Shown in pieces: positions 39,270 through 47,892 of a DNA stretch of 64,000 bases. Made by a program: the position numbers and the translations under genes. The notes under the pieces were generated by a model. The model was not told the DNA's origin and ran no database searches. It saw only the letters and a program-made list of their open reading frames with translations. Origin of the DNA: Arthrobacter sp. (GTDB lineage Bacteria > Actinomycetota > Actinomycetes > Actinomycetales > Micrococcaceae); NCBI GenBank assembly GCA_023264815.1, contig JAHFUZ010000003.1:177970-241969 (forward strand), in the 5' to 3' direction. How positions within the stretch are numbered: position 1 is the stretch's first letter; each line of letters starts with the position of its first letter.

Positions 39270-39858
39270 CGTGTCCACCTTCTCTCAACTCCCACGGCAG
39301 CGCGTCTTCGGCATTATTCAGCAGTTCATCAGTGTCCGGGTCTCTGCCTTCCGGCAACTCGGCAACCGCATCCAGCACAAAATCCCGGAACCGTGCCACG
39401 TCCGGGACATCCTGGATGGTGAAAATGCTTTGGTACCCGGTTTCCAAGGATATATTCCCTGAGCGCAATATGCGTTGCAGCACCGACTGGTGGACGGTCA
39501 CGTTGCGGACCGACCCGAGATTGACCTGGTCATCCCGGCGCCGCACCATGCCGTTGCGGGCAACTATCCTCCGGCTGGTGAGGATGTAGCGGGTTCCTTG
39601 CCACCGCAGCAACCGCGGCAGGCAATACCCCAACCATATCCACGCTGCGGCCGCGGCGCAGGCCAGGACAATCCATGGAGTCCACTCGGCAGTGATGACC
39701 GGCACTGCCCGGGTGGCGCCGCCCCGCAGGGTCCAGGCGCTGGCGAAGGCTGCCGCGGCAGGCGCGGCGATGAAGGCCGCGGCGGGACCAGCAAGCTTCC
39801 TCGGCTGCGGGCGGGTGATGGTGATGACCTGCTCGCCCGGCACGAGGCCTTTACGCAT
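39259..39858 (-). CDS. Bacterial PH-domain membrane protein
   Basis: A 199-aa protein starting MRKGLVPGEQVI, typical for YdbS/bPH2-type proteins. Two membrane helices (about 30-50 and 62-85) are followed by a PH-like beta domain with the characteristic TRYILTSRRIVARNGMVRRR and QVNLGSVRNVTVHQSVLQRI sequences, ending in an acidic tail. The function of the family is mostly unknown; some members help respond to antimicrobial peptides. The ATG overlaps the biotin ligase stop by 8 nt and its 3' end overlaps the cyclase start, so the three genes probably form one transcript. Confidence 0.85.
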   Translation of the reverse strand: MRKGLVPGEQVITITRPQPRKLAGPAAAFIAAPAAAAFASAWTLRGGATRAVPVITAEWTPWIVLACAAAAAWIWLGYCLPRLLRWQGTRYILTSRRIVARNGMVRRRDDQVNLGSVRNVTVHQSVLQRILRSGNISLETGYQSIFTIQDVPDVARFRDFVLDAVAELPEGRDPDTDELLNNAEDALPWELREGGHDER

Positions 39859-40759
39859 AACCGCCTTCGGGGTCCTGGCCCGGCGGGGTCCACGGACGCA
39901 GATGCACCACGTCACCGGCGGTCACCACATGTTCGCGGGCGTCTTTGTCCACCACGAGGAGCGAACCGTATTCGTCCAGCCTGGTGGCATGGCCAATGAT
40001 CTCGTGGTCACCGGGAAGCTGGGCACGTACCTGCCGGCCCAGCGTGACCATCACGGACTCCACCCGTTTGTGCAGGGACGGTCCGCCGGCCATCCCCGCG
40101 GTGGGGTCGCCGTCGGCATTGCAGAAACTGCGGTAGAGCACCGCGAATTTGGCCAGATAGCCCTTCAGCAGCTGCGTCCGGTCCACGGTGAGCGGTTGCT
40201 CAAGGGCCACGGACGTGGCTGTGGGCACCGGAAGTTCCGCCGCGGTCAACGTCACGTTAAGGCCGGTCCCCAGGACAACCGCAGGTACGGAACCGTCCCC
40301 CATCGGCCCCATCTGCGCCAGGATTCCGGCAATCTTCCGGCCCCGGACCAGGACGTCGTTGGGCCACTTGAGCTCTGCGGGAATGCCGGCCGTCTCCAGG
40401 AGAGTCTCCCGCAGCGCCAGCGCACCCAGCAGAGACAGCCAAGAGTAGGTGTGCGTAGGCAATGGCCTGCCCTCGGCGTTGACGGGCCGCAGGACGATGG
40501 AGACGGACACGGAACTCAGCGGCGGCGCTTCCCAGCTCCGGTCCAGCCGGCCGCGGGCCGCGGTCTGGTACTCGGCCGTCAGCACGGACAGGTCAGGCCA
40601 CTCCCTGGGCTCAACCGTCACCGCGCGCAGGAGATCCGCATTGGTGGATCCGGTGGAGTCCACCACCACCAGTTTCGCGATGCCGGTGGCGGACAGGAAG
40701 TCCTGGTCCGCCAGGGCCGCACGGTTCAACGGACTTCCTGGGATGTGTGGGTCAGCCAT
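39851..40759 (-). CDS. birA: Biotin--[acetyl-CoA-carboxylase] ligase
   Basis: A 302-aa biotin protein ligase that charges the biotin carboxyl carrier Lys of acyl-CoA carboxylases. Motifs: VDSTGSTNADLLR at the entry, biotin/AMP loop TAARGRLDRSW, and KWPNDVLVRGRKIAGIL with the catalytic Lys. A C-terminal SH3-like domain is present. It lacks the N-terminal helix-turn-helix of E. coli BirA, so it is a monofunctional ligase rather than a repressor. It lies close to accD and accE, whose partner AccA at 51944 is its expected substrate. ATG 40759 has no SD but TAGGAT lies 6 nt upstream. Confidence 0.95.
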   Translation of the reverse strand: MADPHIPGSPLNRAALADQDFLSATGIAKLVVVDSTGSTNADLLRAVTVEPREWPDLSVLTAEYQTAARGRLDRSWEAPPLSSVSVSIVLRPVNAEGRPLPTHTYSWLSLLGALALRETLLETAGIPAELKWPNDVLVRGRKIAGILAQMGPMGDGSVPAVVLGTGLNVTLTAAELPVPTATSVALEQPLTVDRTQLLKGYLAKFAVLYRSFCNADGDPTAGMAGGPSLHKRVESVMVTLGRQVRAQLPGDHEIIGHATRLDEYGSLLVVDKDAREHVVTAGDVVHLRPWTPPGQDPEGGYA

Positions 40760-40771
40760 GGTTGAATCCTA
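40760..40771 (-). promoter_or_regulatory. -10 box for a leaderless birA transcript
   Basis: TAGGAT (40771-40766, minus strand), then TCAACC, then the ATG at 40759. The spacing places the transcription start at the start codon. Confidence 0.5.
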
Positions 40772-40825
40772 CCGACTTACACACGTCCGGCGGCTGTTCC
40801 GGCCACCGCATGGCCGGAATGTGCC

Positions 40826-41725
40826 TCAGAGGAAAATATCCGGGACGAGCTGCTCCTCGGCGGCACCGAGGCTGTAGGGCCTGAAGTCGCTGACGCCCGC
40901 CGCGCGCAGCACCTGCTCGTCGGTGTAGAAGTTCCCGGTCGCCGCGGCAGCGTCCGGCGAAGTGCTGGCGAGGTGGCTGCCGGTCAGGATCGCATGGGCT
41001 GCGTCTGCCATGATCTGCGGCCCCCGGGCGGCCTGCACGATGGCCTGGCCGCCGGGCATGTTCCGGATGGCGGCCGTATCGATCAGCGTGCACGGCCAGA
41101 GGGAGTTGACGCTGATGCCGTCCGCTTTGAGTTCCTCGGCCAGGCCCAGCGTGGTCAGGCTCATGCCGTATTTGGCCATGGTGTAGGCAAGGTGCCTGCC
41201 GGCCCATTTGGGGTCGAGGTTCAGGGGCGGGGAGAGTGTCAGGATGTGGCCGTTTCCGGAGGTGCGAAGTGCCGGCAGCGCCAGCTTGGAGAGCAGGAAA
41301 GTTCCGCGGACATTGATGTCCTGCATCAGGTCGTAGCGCTTCATGTCCACGTGGTCCGTGGTGGACAGGTCGATGGCTGAGGCATTGTTAAGGACCACGT
41401 CGATCCCGCCGAAATGCTCGACGGCGGCCGCTACCGCCCCTGCCACGTCCTCGTCCCGGCGGACATCGCCCACGATGGCACGTGCCTGGCCGCCGGCGGC
41501 CTCGATCTGTTCGGCGGCGGTATGGACGGTCCCGGCGAGCGTGGCGTGCGGCTGGCCGGTCTTGGCCAGCAGGACAATGTTGGCGCCGTCCCGGGCCGCG
41601 CGGAGGGCGATGGCCAGCCCGATGCCGCGGCTGCCGCCGGACATCAGGATGGTGCGCCCCTTGAGGGACCCGGCGGACAGGTATGGCGAGACGGGAGTGG
41701 ACCCTGCGTCATTGCTGGAAGTCAT
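40826..41725 (-). CDS. Short-chain dehydrogenase/reductase (SDR), HSDL2-like
   Basis: A 299-aa NAD(P)-dependent SDR. The cofactor motif is LMSGGSRGIGLAIA (TGxxxGxG type, with Ser in place of the first Thr), NNAS marks the central strand, and the active site is Y-x-x-x-K in AYTMAKYGMS. The usual catalytic Ser position reads LTLSPPLN, as in the HSDL2-like group. The C-terminal part is longer than in minimal SDRs. Substrate unknown; a lipid or fatty acyl role is plausible given the adjacent acyl-CoA carboxylase genes. The start at 41725 has TACAGT 6 nt upstream and GGAG within the spacer. A perfect 10-bp-arm palindrome covers its promoter. Confidence 0.85.
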   Translation of the reverse strand: MTSSNDAGSTPVSPYLSAGSLKGRTILMSGGSRGIGLAIALRAARDGANIVLLAKTGQPHATLAGTVHTAAEQIEAAGGQARAIVGDVRRDEDVAGAVAAAVEHFGGIDVVLNNASAIDLSTTDHVDMKRYDLMQDINVRGTFLLSKLALPALRTSGNGHILTLSPPLNLDPKWAGRHLAYTMAKYGMSLTTLGLAEELKADGISVNSLWPCTLIDTAAIRNMPGGQAIVQAARGPQIMADAAHAILTGSHLASTSPDAAAATGNFYTDEQVLRAAGVSDFRPYSLGAAEEQLVPDIFL

Positions 41726-41731
41726 GGCTCC

Positions 41732-41767
41732 ACTGTAGTCCAAGTATGTTACTGATGAGTAACATAC
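41732..41767 (-). promoter_or_regulatory. SDR promoter with perfect palindromic operator
   Basis: TACAGT (-10, 41737-41732 on the minus strand) ends 6 nt before the ATG. Immediately upstream, at 41744-41767, arms GTATGTTACT and AGTAACATAC flank GATG, a perfect inverted repeat of the size and symmetry bound by TetR-type repressors. It covers the spacer and -35 region, so binding should repress. Confidence 0.65.
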
Positions 41768-41794
41768 GTTTTGGTCGCCGGACGTTGCGGAAAA

Positions 41795-41838
41795 TTGTAG
41801 GTTTTCTACAGCCGCGCTGCGCAGATGCGTCACTAGAC
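41795..41838 (+). promoter_or_regulatory. Putative accD promoter and shared acc operator, copy 1
   Basis: TTGTAGGTTTTCTACA at 41795-41810 contains an inverted repeat TGTAG/CTACA. A candidate -10 TAGACT lies at 41833-41838, which places the repeat over the -35 region. The same 16-nt element with two changes (TTCC core) occurs upstream of the accA gene at 51836-51851. Confidence 0.55.
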
Positions 41839-41960
41839 TAGCCAGCAGGGTTCGTCGTTTGTGTGGAAGCTACTTAAATCCCGCAGCTGACCTGCCAGCC
41901 CCACCGCACGTTGAACCACATTGTTACAGCGCCAATCTGCTACAGAGCCGGAGACACTTG

Positions 41961-43544
41961 ATGAGCCACGACCTGACCACGACAGCGGGAAAAATCGCCG
42001 ACTTCCGCGACCGCCAGGCCCGTGCAGAGCAGCCATCCGGCCCCGAGGCCATCGAAAAGCAGCACGCCCGCGGCAAGAACACCGCCCGCGAGCGCGTTGA
42101 GCTCCTGCTGGACGAGGGGTCCTTCGTGGAGTTCGACGCCTTGGCGGTGCACCGCTCCACAGCCTTCGGCATGGACAAAAAGAAGCCGCTCGGGGATGGC
42201 CTGGTTTCCGGCTACGGCACCGTGGACGGGCGCCCTGTGGCCGTCTACAGCCAGGACTTCTCCGTGTACGGAGGGTCCCTCAGCCAGGTCAACGGCGAAA
42301 AGATCGTCAAGGTCCAGGAGTTCGCGCTGCGCAACGGCTGCCCCGTGGTGGGCATCCTCGACGGCGGCGGCGCCCGCATCCAGGAAGGCGTAGCATCGCT
42401 GGCCATGTTCGCGGACATCTTCCGCAACAACGTCCACGCCTCCGGCGTGGTCCCCCAGATCTCGCTCATCATGGGCCCCTCCGCCGGCGGTGCCGCTTAT
42501 TCCCCCGCCCTCACCGACTATGTGGTGATGGTGGACAAGACCTCGCACATGTTCATCACCGGCCCCGACGTCATCAAGACCGTCACGGGAGAAGACGTGG
42601 ACATGGAAACGCTCGGCGGCGCACGGCAGCACAACGCCACCACGGGCACCTCCACCTACCTCGCTTCCGACGAAGCCGATGCGATCGGCTTCGTCCGCGA
42701 ACTGCTGGACTTCCTGCCCTCCAACAACCTCTCCGAAGCCCCGGTGCTGGAGCACCAGCAAGAGCTGGAGCTCGACGGCGACGACCTGGCGCTGGATGCC
42801 CTGGTGCCTGATTCCGCAAACCAGCCCTACGACATGCGTACCGTCATCGAGCAGATCGTGGATGACGCGCACTTCCTGGAAATGCAGTCCCTGTATGCGC
42901 CAAACGTGATCATCGGCTACGGCAGGGTTGAAGGGCACACCGTGGGCATCGTGGCCAACCAGCCCCTGCAGTTCGCAGGAACCCTGGACATCGCCGCCTC
43001 CGAAAAGGCCGCACGCTTTGTCCGGAACTGTGACGCGTTCAACATCCCCATCATCACGCTGGTGGACGTCCCCGGCTTCCTGCCCGGCAAGGACCAGGAG
43101 TTCCAGGGCATCATCCGCCGTGGAGCCAAGCTGCTCTACGCCTATGCCGAGGCAACAGTCCCCAAGCTCACCGTCATCACCCGCAAGGCCTATGGCGGGG
43201 CGTACATCGTAATGGGTTCCAAGAAGCTCGGCGCGGACCTGAACCTCGCCTGGCCCACGGCCCAGATCGGCGTGATGGGCGCCCAGGGTGCGGTCAACAT
43301 CCTGTACCGCCGCGACCTTGCCGCCGTTGCCGAGGCCGGCGGGGACGTCGAGGCCCGGCGTGCCGAAGTCATCCGCCAATACGAGGAAGAGCTGCTCAAC
43401 CCCTACCAGGCCGCCGAACTGGGCTACGTGGACGCGGTCATTGCCCCGTCCGAAACCCGGCTCCAGATCATCAGGGGCCTGCGCGCGCTCCGTGACAAAC
43501 GGGCCAGCCTGCCCACCAAGAAGCATGGGAACATCCCGCTGTGA
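41961..43544 (+). CDS. accD: Acyl-CoA carboxylase, carboxyltransferase (beta) subunit
   Basis: A 527-aa biotin-dependent carboxyltransferase that moves the carboxyl group from carboxybiotin to acetyl- or propionyl-CoA, making malonyl- or methylmalonyl-CoA. N-terminal crotonase-fold domain: [19 protein letters not shown] and the oxyanion region [12 protein letters not shown]-terminal domain: [10 protein letters not shown] and [15 protein letters not shown]. The start at 41961 is set by GGAG about 10 nt upstream and by the standard N-terminus. The stop overlaps the epsilon subunit start by 4 nt. The partner biotin carboxylase is at 51944. Acetyl versus propionyl preference was not resolved. Confidence 0.95.
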   Translation: MSHDLTTTAGKIADFRDRQARAEQPSGPEAIEKQHARGKNTARERVELLLDEGSFVEFDALAVHRSTAFGMDKKKPLGDGLVSGYGTVDGRPVAVYSQDFSVYGGSLSQVNGEKIVKVQEFALRNGCPVVGILDGGGARIQEGVASLAMFADIFRNNVHASGVVPQISLIMGPSAGGAAYSPALTDYVVMVDKTSHMFITGPDVIKTVTGEDVDMETLGGARQHNATTGTSTYLASDEADAIGFVRELLDFLPSNNLSEAPVLEHQQELELDGDDLALDALVPDSANQPYDMRTVIEQIVDDAHFLEMQSLYAPNVIIGYGRVEGHTVGIVANQPLQFAGTLDIAASEKAARFVRNCDAFNIPIITLVDVPGFLPGKDQEFQGIIRRGAKLLYAYAEATVPKLTVITRKAYGGAYIVMGSKKLGADLNLAWPTAQIGVMGAQGAVNILYRRDLAAVAEAGGDVEARRAEVIRQYEEELLNPYQAAELGYVDAVIAPSETRLQIIRGLRALRDKRASLPTKKHGNIPL

Positions 43545-43777
43545 TCCCCACCCGCCGGCCCGACGAAACCCAGGCACCCGCTGAACCCCTGCTGTCCATC
43601 GTCAAAGGGCAGCCGACCGCCGAGGAGCTGGCGGCGCTGACCGCCGTCGTGCTTTCACTGGGCGGCACGGATATTCCGGAAACGGTCAAGCCCACCGTCC
43701 GGCACTGGGTGCGCCGCCAGCAGCTGCGGCTCGCCCCCACGCCGGGTCCCGGCGCCTGGAGGCGCAGCCGGGGTTAG
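43541..43777 (+). CDS. accE: Acyl-CoA carboxylase epsilon subunit
   Basis: A 78-aa small subunit found only in actinobacterial acyl-CoA carboxylases, which stabilises the AccA-AccD complex. It shows the family pattern [20 protein letters not shown] in the N-terminal part and a basic tail (WRRSRG). GTG start overlapping the accD stop as GTGA, so it is translationally coupled. The stop codon is part of the -10 box proposed for the next gene. Confidence 0.9.
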   Translation: MIPTRRPDETQAPAEPLLSIVKGQPTAEELAALTAVVLSLGGTDIPETVKPTVRHWVRRQQLRLAPTPGPGAWRRSRG

Positions 43778-43786
43778 GCTCGTGGG
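43775..43786 (+). promoter_or_regulatory. -10 box for a leaderless DUF885 transcript
   Basis: TAGGCT (43775-43780) followed by 6 nt and the GTG at 43787. The box uses the accE stop codon TAG as its first three bases. Confidence 0.5.
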
Positions 43787-45472
43787 GTGACTACCGACAC
43801 CCCGCCTGCCGCCCGTCCGCACTCCGCCATCGATGCCGTGGCGGATGACTATACCGACACGCTCATCCGGTTAAATCCGTCCTTTGCCACAGAACTCGGG
43901 CTGCCCGGCCACGAGACCGAGTACCCCGACTATTCCCCTGCCGGCATCGCTGAATTCGCGGCGGCGGCCCGGGCGGCCCTTGGCGCCCTGGACGGCCTGG
44001 CACCGCAGGACGATGTGGACGCGGTCACCCTGGACGCTATGCGCGAGCGCCTCGGTCTCCAGCTGGAAATCCATGAGTCCGGCTGGGACGAAGCGGACCT
44101 GAACAACATCGCTTCTCCCGCGCAGGACATCCGGGCCATCTTTGACCTGATGCCTACCGAAACCACGGAGCACTGGGAGCACATCGCCGGCCGCGCCCTG
44201 AACGTTCCAGGTGCCATCGCGGGCTACACCGAGTCGCTTCGCCGGGCGCGGGACGCCGGGAAGGTGGCCGCCGCCAGGCAGGTTTCCATCGTTATCGAAC
44301 AGGCCACCAAGCACGCCGGCGCGGACGGCTTCTTCGCGAAGCTCGCCGCCGGGGCCCGGAGCGCCGACGGCCCCCTTGAGCCCGCTGCGCAGGAAAAGCT
44401 CGACGCCGGGGCTGCTGCCGCACGGGGCGCCTACCGCGGTCTCGCGGATTTCCTCCGCTCGGAACTGCTGCCCGCCGCCCCGGCGAAGGACGCCGTAGGC
44501 CGGGAGCGCTACGCGCTGGCCTCGCGCTCCTTCCTTGGCGCCGCCGTCGACCTTGAAGAGACCTACGCGTGGGGCGTCCAGGAACTGGACCGGCTCATCA
44601 CCGAGCAGGAAAAGGTGGCCGCCGCCATCAAGCCGGGGGCCGGCATCGCGGAGGCGAAGGAACTCCTCAACAGTGATCCCGCACGCCAGCTCAAAGGCAC
44701 CGATGCACTCAAGGCGTGGATGCAGGACCTCTCGGACAAGGCTGTTGCGGACCTTGCCGGCGTGCACTTCGACATTCCGGACGTGATGAAGAAGCTGGAG
44801 TGCCTGATCGCGCCCACGGACGAGGGCGGCATCTACTACACCGGCCCCTCCGACGATTTCAGCCGCCCCGGGCGGATGTGGTGGTCCGTTCCCGCCGGTG
44901 AAGACACGTTCACCACCTGGGCCGAAACCACCACCGTATTCCACGAAGGCGTCCCCGGCCACCACCTCCAGGTGGCCACCGCCACCTACCGGCGGGAACT
45001 GCTGAACAAGTGGCGGCGGAACGTCTGCTGGACCTCAGGCCACGGCGAGGGCTGGGCCCTGTACGCCGAAAAGCTGATGCAGGAACTTGGCTACCTGGCA
45101 GACCCGGGCGACCATATGGGCATGCTGGACATGCAGCGGATGCGGGCGGCCCGCGTCGTGTTCGACATCGGCGTCCACCTGGAACTCCAGATCCCCGAAC
45201 GCTGGGGTACCGGGAGCTGGACCCCCGAGGCGGGCTACGGCTTCCTCAAGGAAAACCTGGCCATCAGTGAGGGCCAGCTGAACTTCGAGTTCGCCCGCTA
45301 CCTCGGCTGGCCCGGACAGGCCCCCTCCTACAAGGTGGGCCAGCGCCTGTGGGAACAGATCCGCGCCGACCTCGAATCCCGGCCCGGCTTCGACCTCAAA
45401 GCCTTCCACACGAAGGCGCTGAACATCGGCTCAGTCGGCCTGGACACGCTGCGAAGGGCACTGCTTGCGTGA
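43787..45472 (+). CDS. DUF885 family metallohydrolase (putative peptidase)
   Basis: A 561-aa soluble protein of the DUF885 family, which contains a zinc-peptidase-like HExxH variant seen here as HEGVPGHHLQ at about residues 385-394. A conserved GHGEGWALYAEKLMQE segment follows about 30 residues later and supplies the presumed third ligand Glu. No signal peptide, so probably cytoplasmic. Members are annotated as carboxypeptidase-like, but substrates are mostly unknown. It sits between the carboxylase genes and a symporter with no obvious link. The GTG start is supported by the leaderless-type box upstream. Confidence 0.85.
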   Translation: MTTDTPPAARPHSAIDAVADDYTDTLIRLNPSFATELGLPGHETEYPDYSPAGIAEFAAAARAALGALDGLAPQDDVDAVTLDAMRERLGLQLEIHESGWDEADLNNIASPAQDIRAIFDLMPTETTEHWEHIAGRALNVPGAIAGYTESLRRARDAGKVAAARQVSIVIEQATKHAGADGFFAKLAAGARSADGPLEPAAQEKLDAGAAAARGAYRGLADFLRSELLPAAPAKDAVGRERYALASRSFLGAAVDLEETYAWGVQELDRLITEQEKVAAAIKPGAGIAEAKELLNSDPARQLKGTDALKAWMQDLSDKAVADLAGVHFDIPDVMKKLECLIAPTDEGGIYYTGPSDDFSRPGRMWWSVPAGEDTFTTWAETTTVFHEGVPGHHLQVATATYRRELLNKWRRNVCWTSGHGEGWALYAEKLMQELGYLADPGDHMGMLDMQRMRAARVVFDIGVHLELQIPERWGTGSWTPEAGYGFLKENLAISEGQLNFEFARYLGWPGQAPSYKVGQRLWEQIRADLESRPGFDLKAFHTKALNIGSVGLDTLRRALLA

Positions 45473-45613
45473 GACTCTTGCCACATACGAGGCGGGAATA
45501 ACTTCACAATTACCTTGTATGACGCCGGATTCGCGGGGATTCCGGGCTTCGATTGGTGATGCGACGGCGTAACATTTCTCAACGTCCTTTCGCCGTGCTA
45601 CGCGGCCCGGGCC

Positions 45614-45625
45614 TAGCGTGTGCTG
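45614..45625 (+). promoter_or_regulatory. -10 box for a leaderless symporter transcript
   Basis: TAGCGT (45614-45619), then 6 nt, then GTG at 45626. This spacing favours the GTG at 45626 over the one at 45620. Confidence 0.45.
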
Positions 45626-47074
45626 GTGAGCACTCAAACCCGCACCCCCGAATCCTCAGGAAAGACCGGCTTCCAGCTGCCCAAGTGGGCTGGCTCGTTC
45701 GGTTTCCAGATCATCGCCGCCCTTATTGTGGGCCTTGGCCTCGGCCTGCTGGCCAAGTACACCGGCAGCACGAAGACCGAACCCAACGGCCTCGGCGCCA
45801 CGCTGCAGACCATCGGCTCCAGCTACATCTCGCTGCTGCAGACCGCCGTGGTCCCCCTGATCTTCACTGCAGTGGTCAGCTCCATCTCCAACCTGCGCCA
45901 GGTATCCAACGCCGCCAAGCTGGCCTGGAACACCCTGCTCTGGTTCGCCATCACGTCGCTGATCGCGGTCCTGATCGGCATCGGACTCGGGGTGCTCCTG
46001 CAGCCCGGCGCGAACACCGGTATCACCCAGGAAGCCAAGTACGCCGGCAAGACCGGCGACTGGTGGTCCTTCCTGATCGGGCTGTTCCCCAAGAACTTCC
46101 TGGGCCTCGGCGCCAGCTCCACGGTGGCTGAATCCGGCTCTGTGACCACGGCCGTCAGCTTCAACGTGCTCCAGATCCTGGTGATCGCCATCGCCGTCGG
46201 CGTCGCCGCCCTGAAGGTGGGCAAAGCCGCAGAGCCGTTCCTGAACCTCAACGCCTCCGCCCTGGCCGTCATCCAGAAGGTCCTGTGGTGGATTATCCGG
46301 ATCGCCCCCATCGGCACCGTGGGCCTGATCGGCAATGCCGTGGCCGTCTACGGCTGGGACACCATCGGCGCACTCGGCAAGTTCACCTTCGCCATCTACG
46401 TTGGCCTGGCGCTGGTGATGTTCGTTGTCTACCCGGTCCTGGTCCGCACCCACGGCCTCTCCGTCAAGCAGTACTTCTCCGGTGTGTGGCCGGCAGTGCA
46501 GCTGGCCTTCGTCTCACGGTCATCGATTGGAACCCTGCCGCTGACCCAGCGGGTCACCGAACGCAACCTGGGTGTTCCCCGGGCGTATGCCTCCTTCGCC
46601 GTGCCCCTGGGCGCCACCACCAAAATGGACGGCTGCGCAGCGATCTACCCGGCCATCTCCGCCATTTTCGTGGCCCAGTTCTTCGGCATCCAGCTCGATT
46701 TCAGCCAGTACCTGCTCATTGCGCTGGTTTCGGTCCTCGGCTCCGCAGCGACCGCCGGCACCACCGGCGCCGTGGTGATGCTCACCCTGACGCTCTCCAC
46801 GCTGGGGCTGCCGCTGGCCGGCGTCGGCCTCCTGCTGGCCGTCGATCCCATCCTGGACATGGGCCGCACCGCGCTCAACGTGGCCGGCCAGGCTCTGGTC
46901 CCCGCCATCGTGTCCAAACGCCAGGGCATCCTGGACGAGGCGCTGTACAACGCGCCCAGCAACGGGAACCCGTTCGCGGACGACGACGACTCCGCAGCTG
47001 CGGATTCCGCCACCCCCGCCGGAGGTGCTGAGGCTCCCGCGGCCGGACGCGAGCTGGCCGATGCCAAGGCCTGA
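45626..47074 (+). CDS. Dicarboxylate/amino acid:cation symporter (DAACS family)
   Basis: A 482-aa secondary transporter related to GltP and DctA that takes up glutamate, aspartate or C4-dicarboxylates with H+ or Na+. The conserved hairpin and binding features are present: SRSSIGTLPLTQRV (HP1-like serine-rich motif), VPLGATTKMDGCAA (the NMDGT position reads KMDGC) and TAGTTGAVVML in HP2. The C-terminus is Ala/Asp-rich and polar. The KMDGC variant implies somewhat altered substrate or cation coupling. A strong hairpin follows the stop. It could be a target of the CitB-like regulator at 1363, but no evidence is visible. Confidence 0.9.
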   Translation: MSTQTRTPESSGKTGFQLPKWAGSFGFQIIAALIVGLGLGLLAKYTGSTKTEPNGLGATLQTIGSSYISLLQTAVVPLIFTAVVSSISNLRQVSNAAKLAWNTLLWFAITSLIAVLIGIGLGVLLQPGANTGITQEAKYAGKTGDWWSFLIGLFPKNFLGLGASSTVAESGSVTTAVSFNVLQILVIAIAVGVAALKVGKAAEPFLNLNASALAVIQKVLWWIIRIAPIGTVGLIGNAVAVYGWDTIGALGKFTFAIYVGLALVMFVVYPVLVRTHGLSVKQYFSGVWPAVQLAFVSRSSIGTLPLTQRVTERNLGVPRAYASFAVPLGATTKMDGCAAIYPAISAIFVAQFFGIQLDFSQYLLIALVSVLGSAATAGTTGAVVMLTLTLSTLGLPLAGVGLLLAVDPILDMGRTALNVAGQALVPAIVSKRQGILDEALYNAPSNGNPFADDDDSAAADSATPAGGAEAPAAGRELADAKA

Positions 47075-47085
47075 CGCGCCGTATT

Positions 47086-47144
47086 AACACAGCAAAGAAG
47101 TCCCCGGGAAGCCATACGCTTCCCGGGGACTTCTTTGCTGTGTT
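47086..47144. terminator. Very long perfect hairpin terminator between convergent genes
   Basis: A perfect 27-bp stem (47086-47112 with 47118-47144) closed by the 5-nt loop CATAC. It starts 11 nt after the symporter stop and ends 19 nt from the stop of the convergent secreted-protein gene. The A-rich left flank and T-rich right arm make it likely to work in both directions. Confidence 0.9.
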
Positions 47145-47163
47145 GCTGGCTGGTCCCTGCAGC

Positions 47164-47730
47164 TCAGCGTCCGCCGCCGCCGATCACCCCGTTCTGCACA
47201 GCCTTGGTCACGGCGTCCGCTTCGGCCTGGGTCAGCTTGCCGTCAGCAACGGCCTGGTCCAGCCGGGTCTTCAGCGCCGCGGCCCGCTCCGCCTGCTCCG
47301 CGGTCCGCAGCTCCTCCAGTGCAGCGGTGACCTTGGCCTCGTCGACGCCAAGGGCTGCCGCGAGGGACTTGGCGAGTTCAGCCTGCCGGGCCGCCGGATC
47401 CGGCTTTGTTCCCTCGGCCGGCTTGGTGGCGGGCTTGTTGGCTTCGCGGAACGCCTTCAGCGCATCCGTGACCTTGGCCTCGTCCACGCCGAGCTTGGCG
47501 GCCAGCTCCGCGGCGTCCGCGCCACGGAAACCGCCGTGACCGTGCCCGCCGCGGCCGCCTTTGCCCTCGCCGGGCGTGCTGGCGCTGCCGTCCGACGGTG
47601 CAGAGGAGCTGGCGCTGGGCGTCGGGGTCGGCGTTGTTGTTGCCGAAGCCACGCCGGCGATGGCGATCCCCGCACCGAGGGCCAGTCCGGTGGCCGTCAG
47701 GCCGACGGCAATTCTCTTTGTCCGTGCCAT
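47164..47730 (-). CDS. Small secreted protein with two helical repeats
   Basis: A 188-aa exported protein of unrecognised family. The signal peptide (MARTKRIAVGLTATGLAL, cleavage likely after ASA near residue 30) is followed by a Thr/Pro/Ser linker and a Gly/His-rich patch (GGRGGHGHGG) that could bind metal. Two copies of a helical unit follow: ELAAKLGVDEAKVTDAL and SLAAALGVDEAKVTAAL. The C-terminal part (LKTRLDQAVADGKLTQAEADAV) resembles a third, degenerate helical unit. ATG with AGGAG 7 nt upstream. Divergent from the TetR gene, so the operator between them could affect both. Confidence 0.8.
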   Translation of the reverse strand: MARTKRIAVGLTATGLALGAGIAIAGVASATTTPTPTPSASSSAPSDGSASTPGEGKGGRGGHGHGGFRGADAAELAAKLGVDEAKVTDALKAFREANKPATKPAEGTKPDPAARQAELAKSLAAALGVDEAKVTAALEELRTAEQAERAAALKTRLDQAVADGKLTQAEADAVTKAVQNGVIGGGGR

Positions 47731-47856
47731 GTCTGTCTCCTGGATCTGCCGTCCGGTGACGGCTGGTCATGTGCCCCGGATGGGGCACTCTTACACTCTC
47801 CGGCGCCAGCATCAGCTGGAGCTGTTGGGAACCTTTCATCTTCCTGTGAACACAAG

Positions 47857-47892
47857 TTGCGCTGCGTGCAAATTTGCACGTAGTGTAATTTC
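47857..47892 (+). promoter_or_regulatory. Autoregulatory TetR promoter: -35, palindromic operator, -10
   Basis: TTGCGC (47857-47862) and TAGTGT (47881-47886) are spaced by 18 bp, and the spacer is filled by the perfect palindrome CGTGCAAATTTGCACG (47865-47880). Six nt after the -10 comes the ATG at 47893, so the message is probably leaderless. The adjacent TetR gene is the obvious ligand-responsive repressor for this site. Confidence 0.75.
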
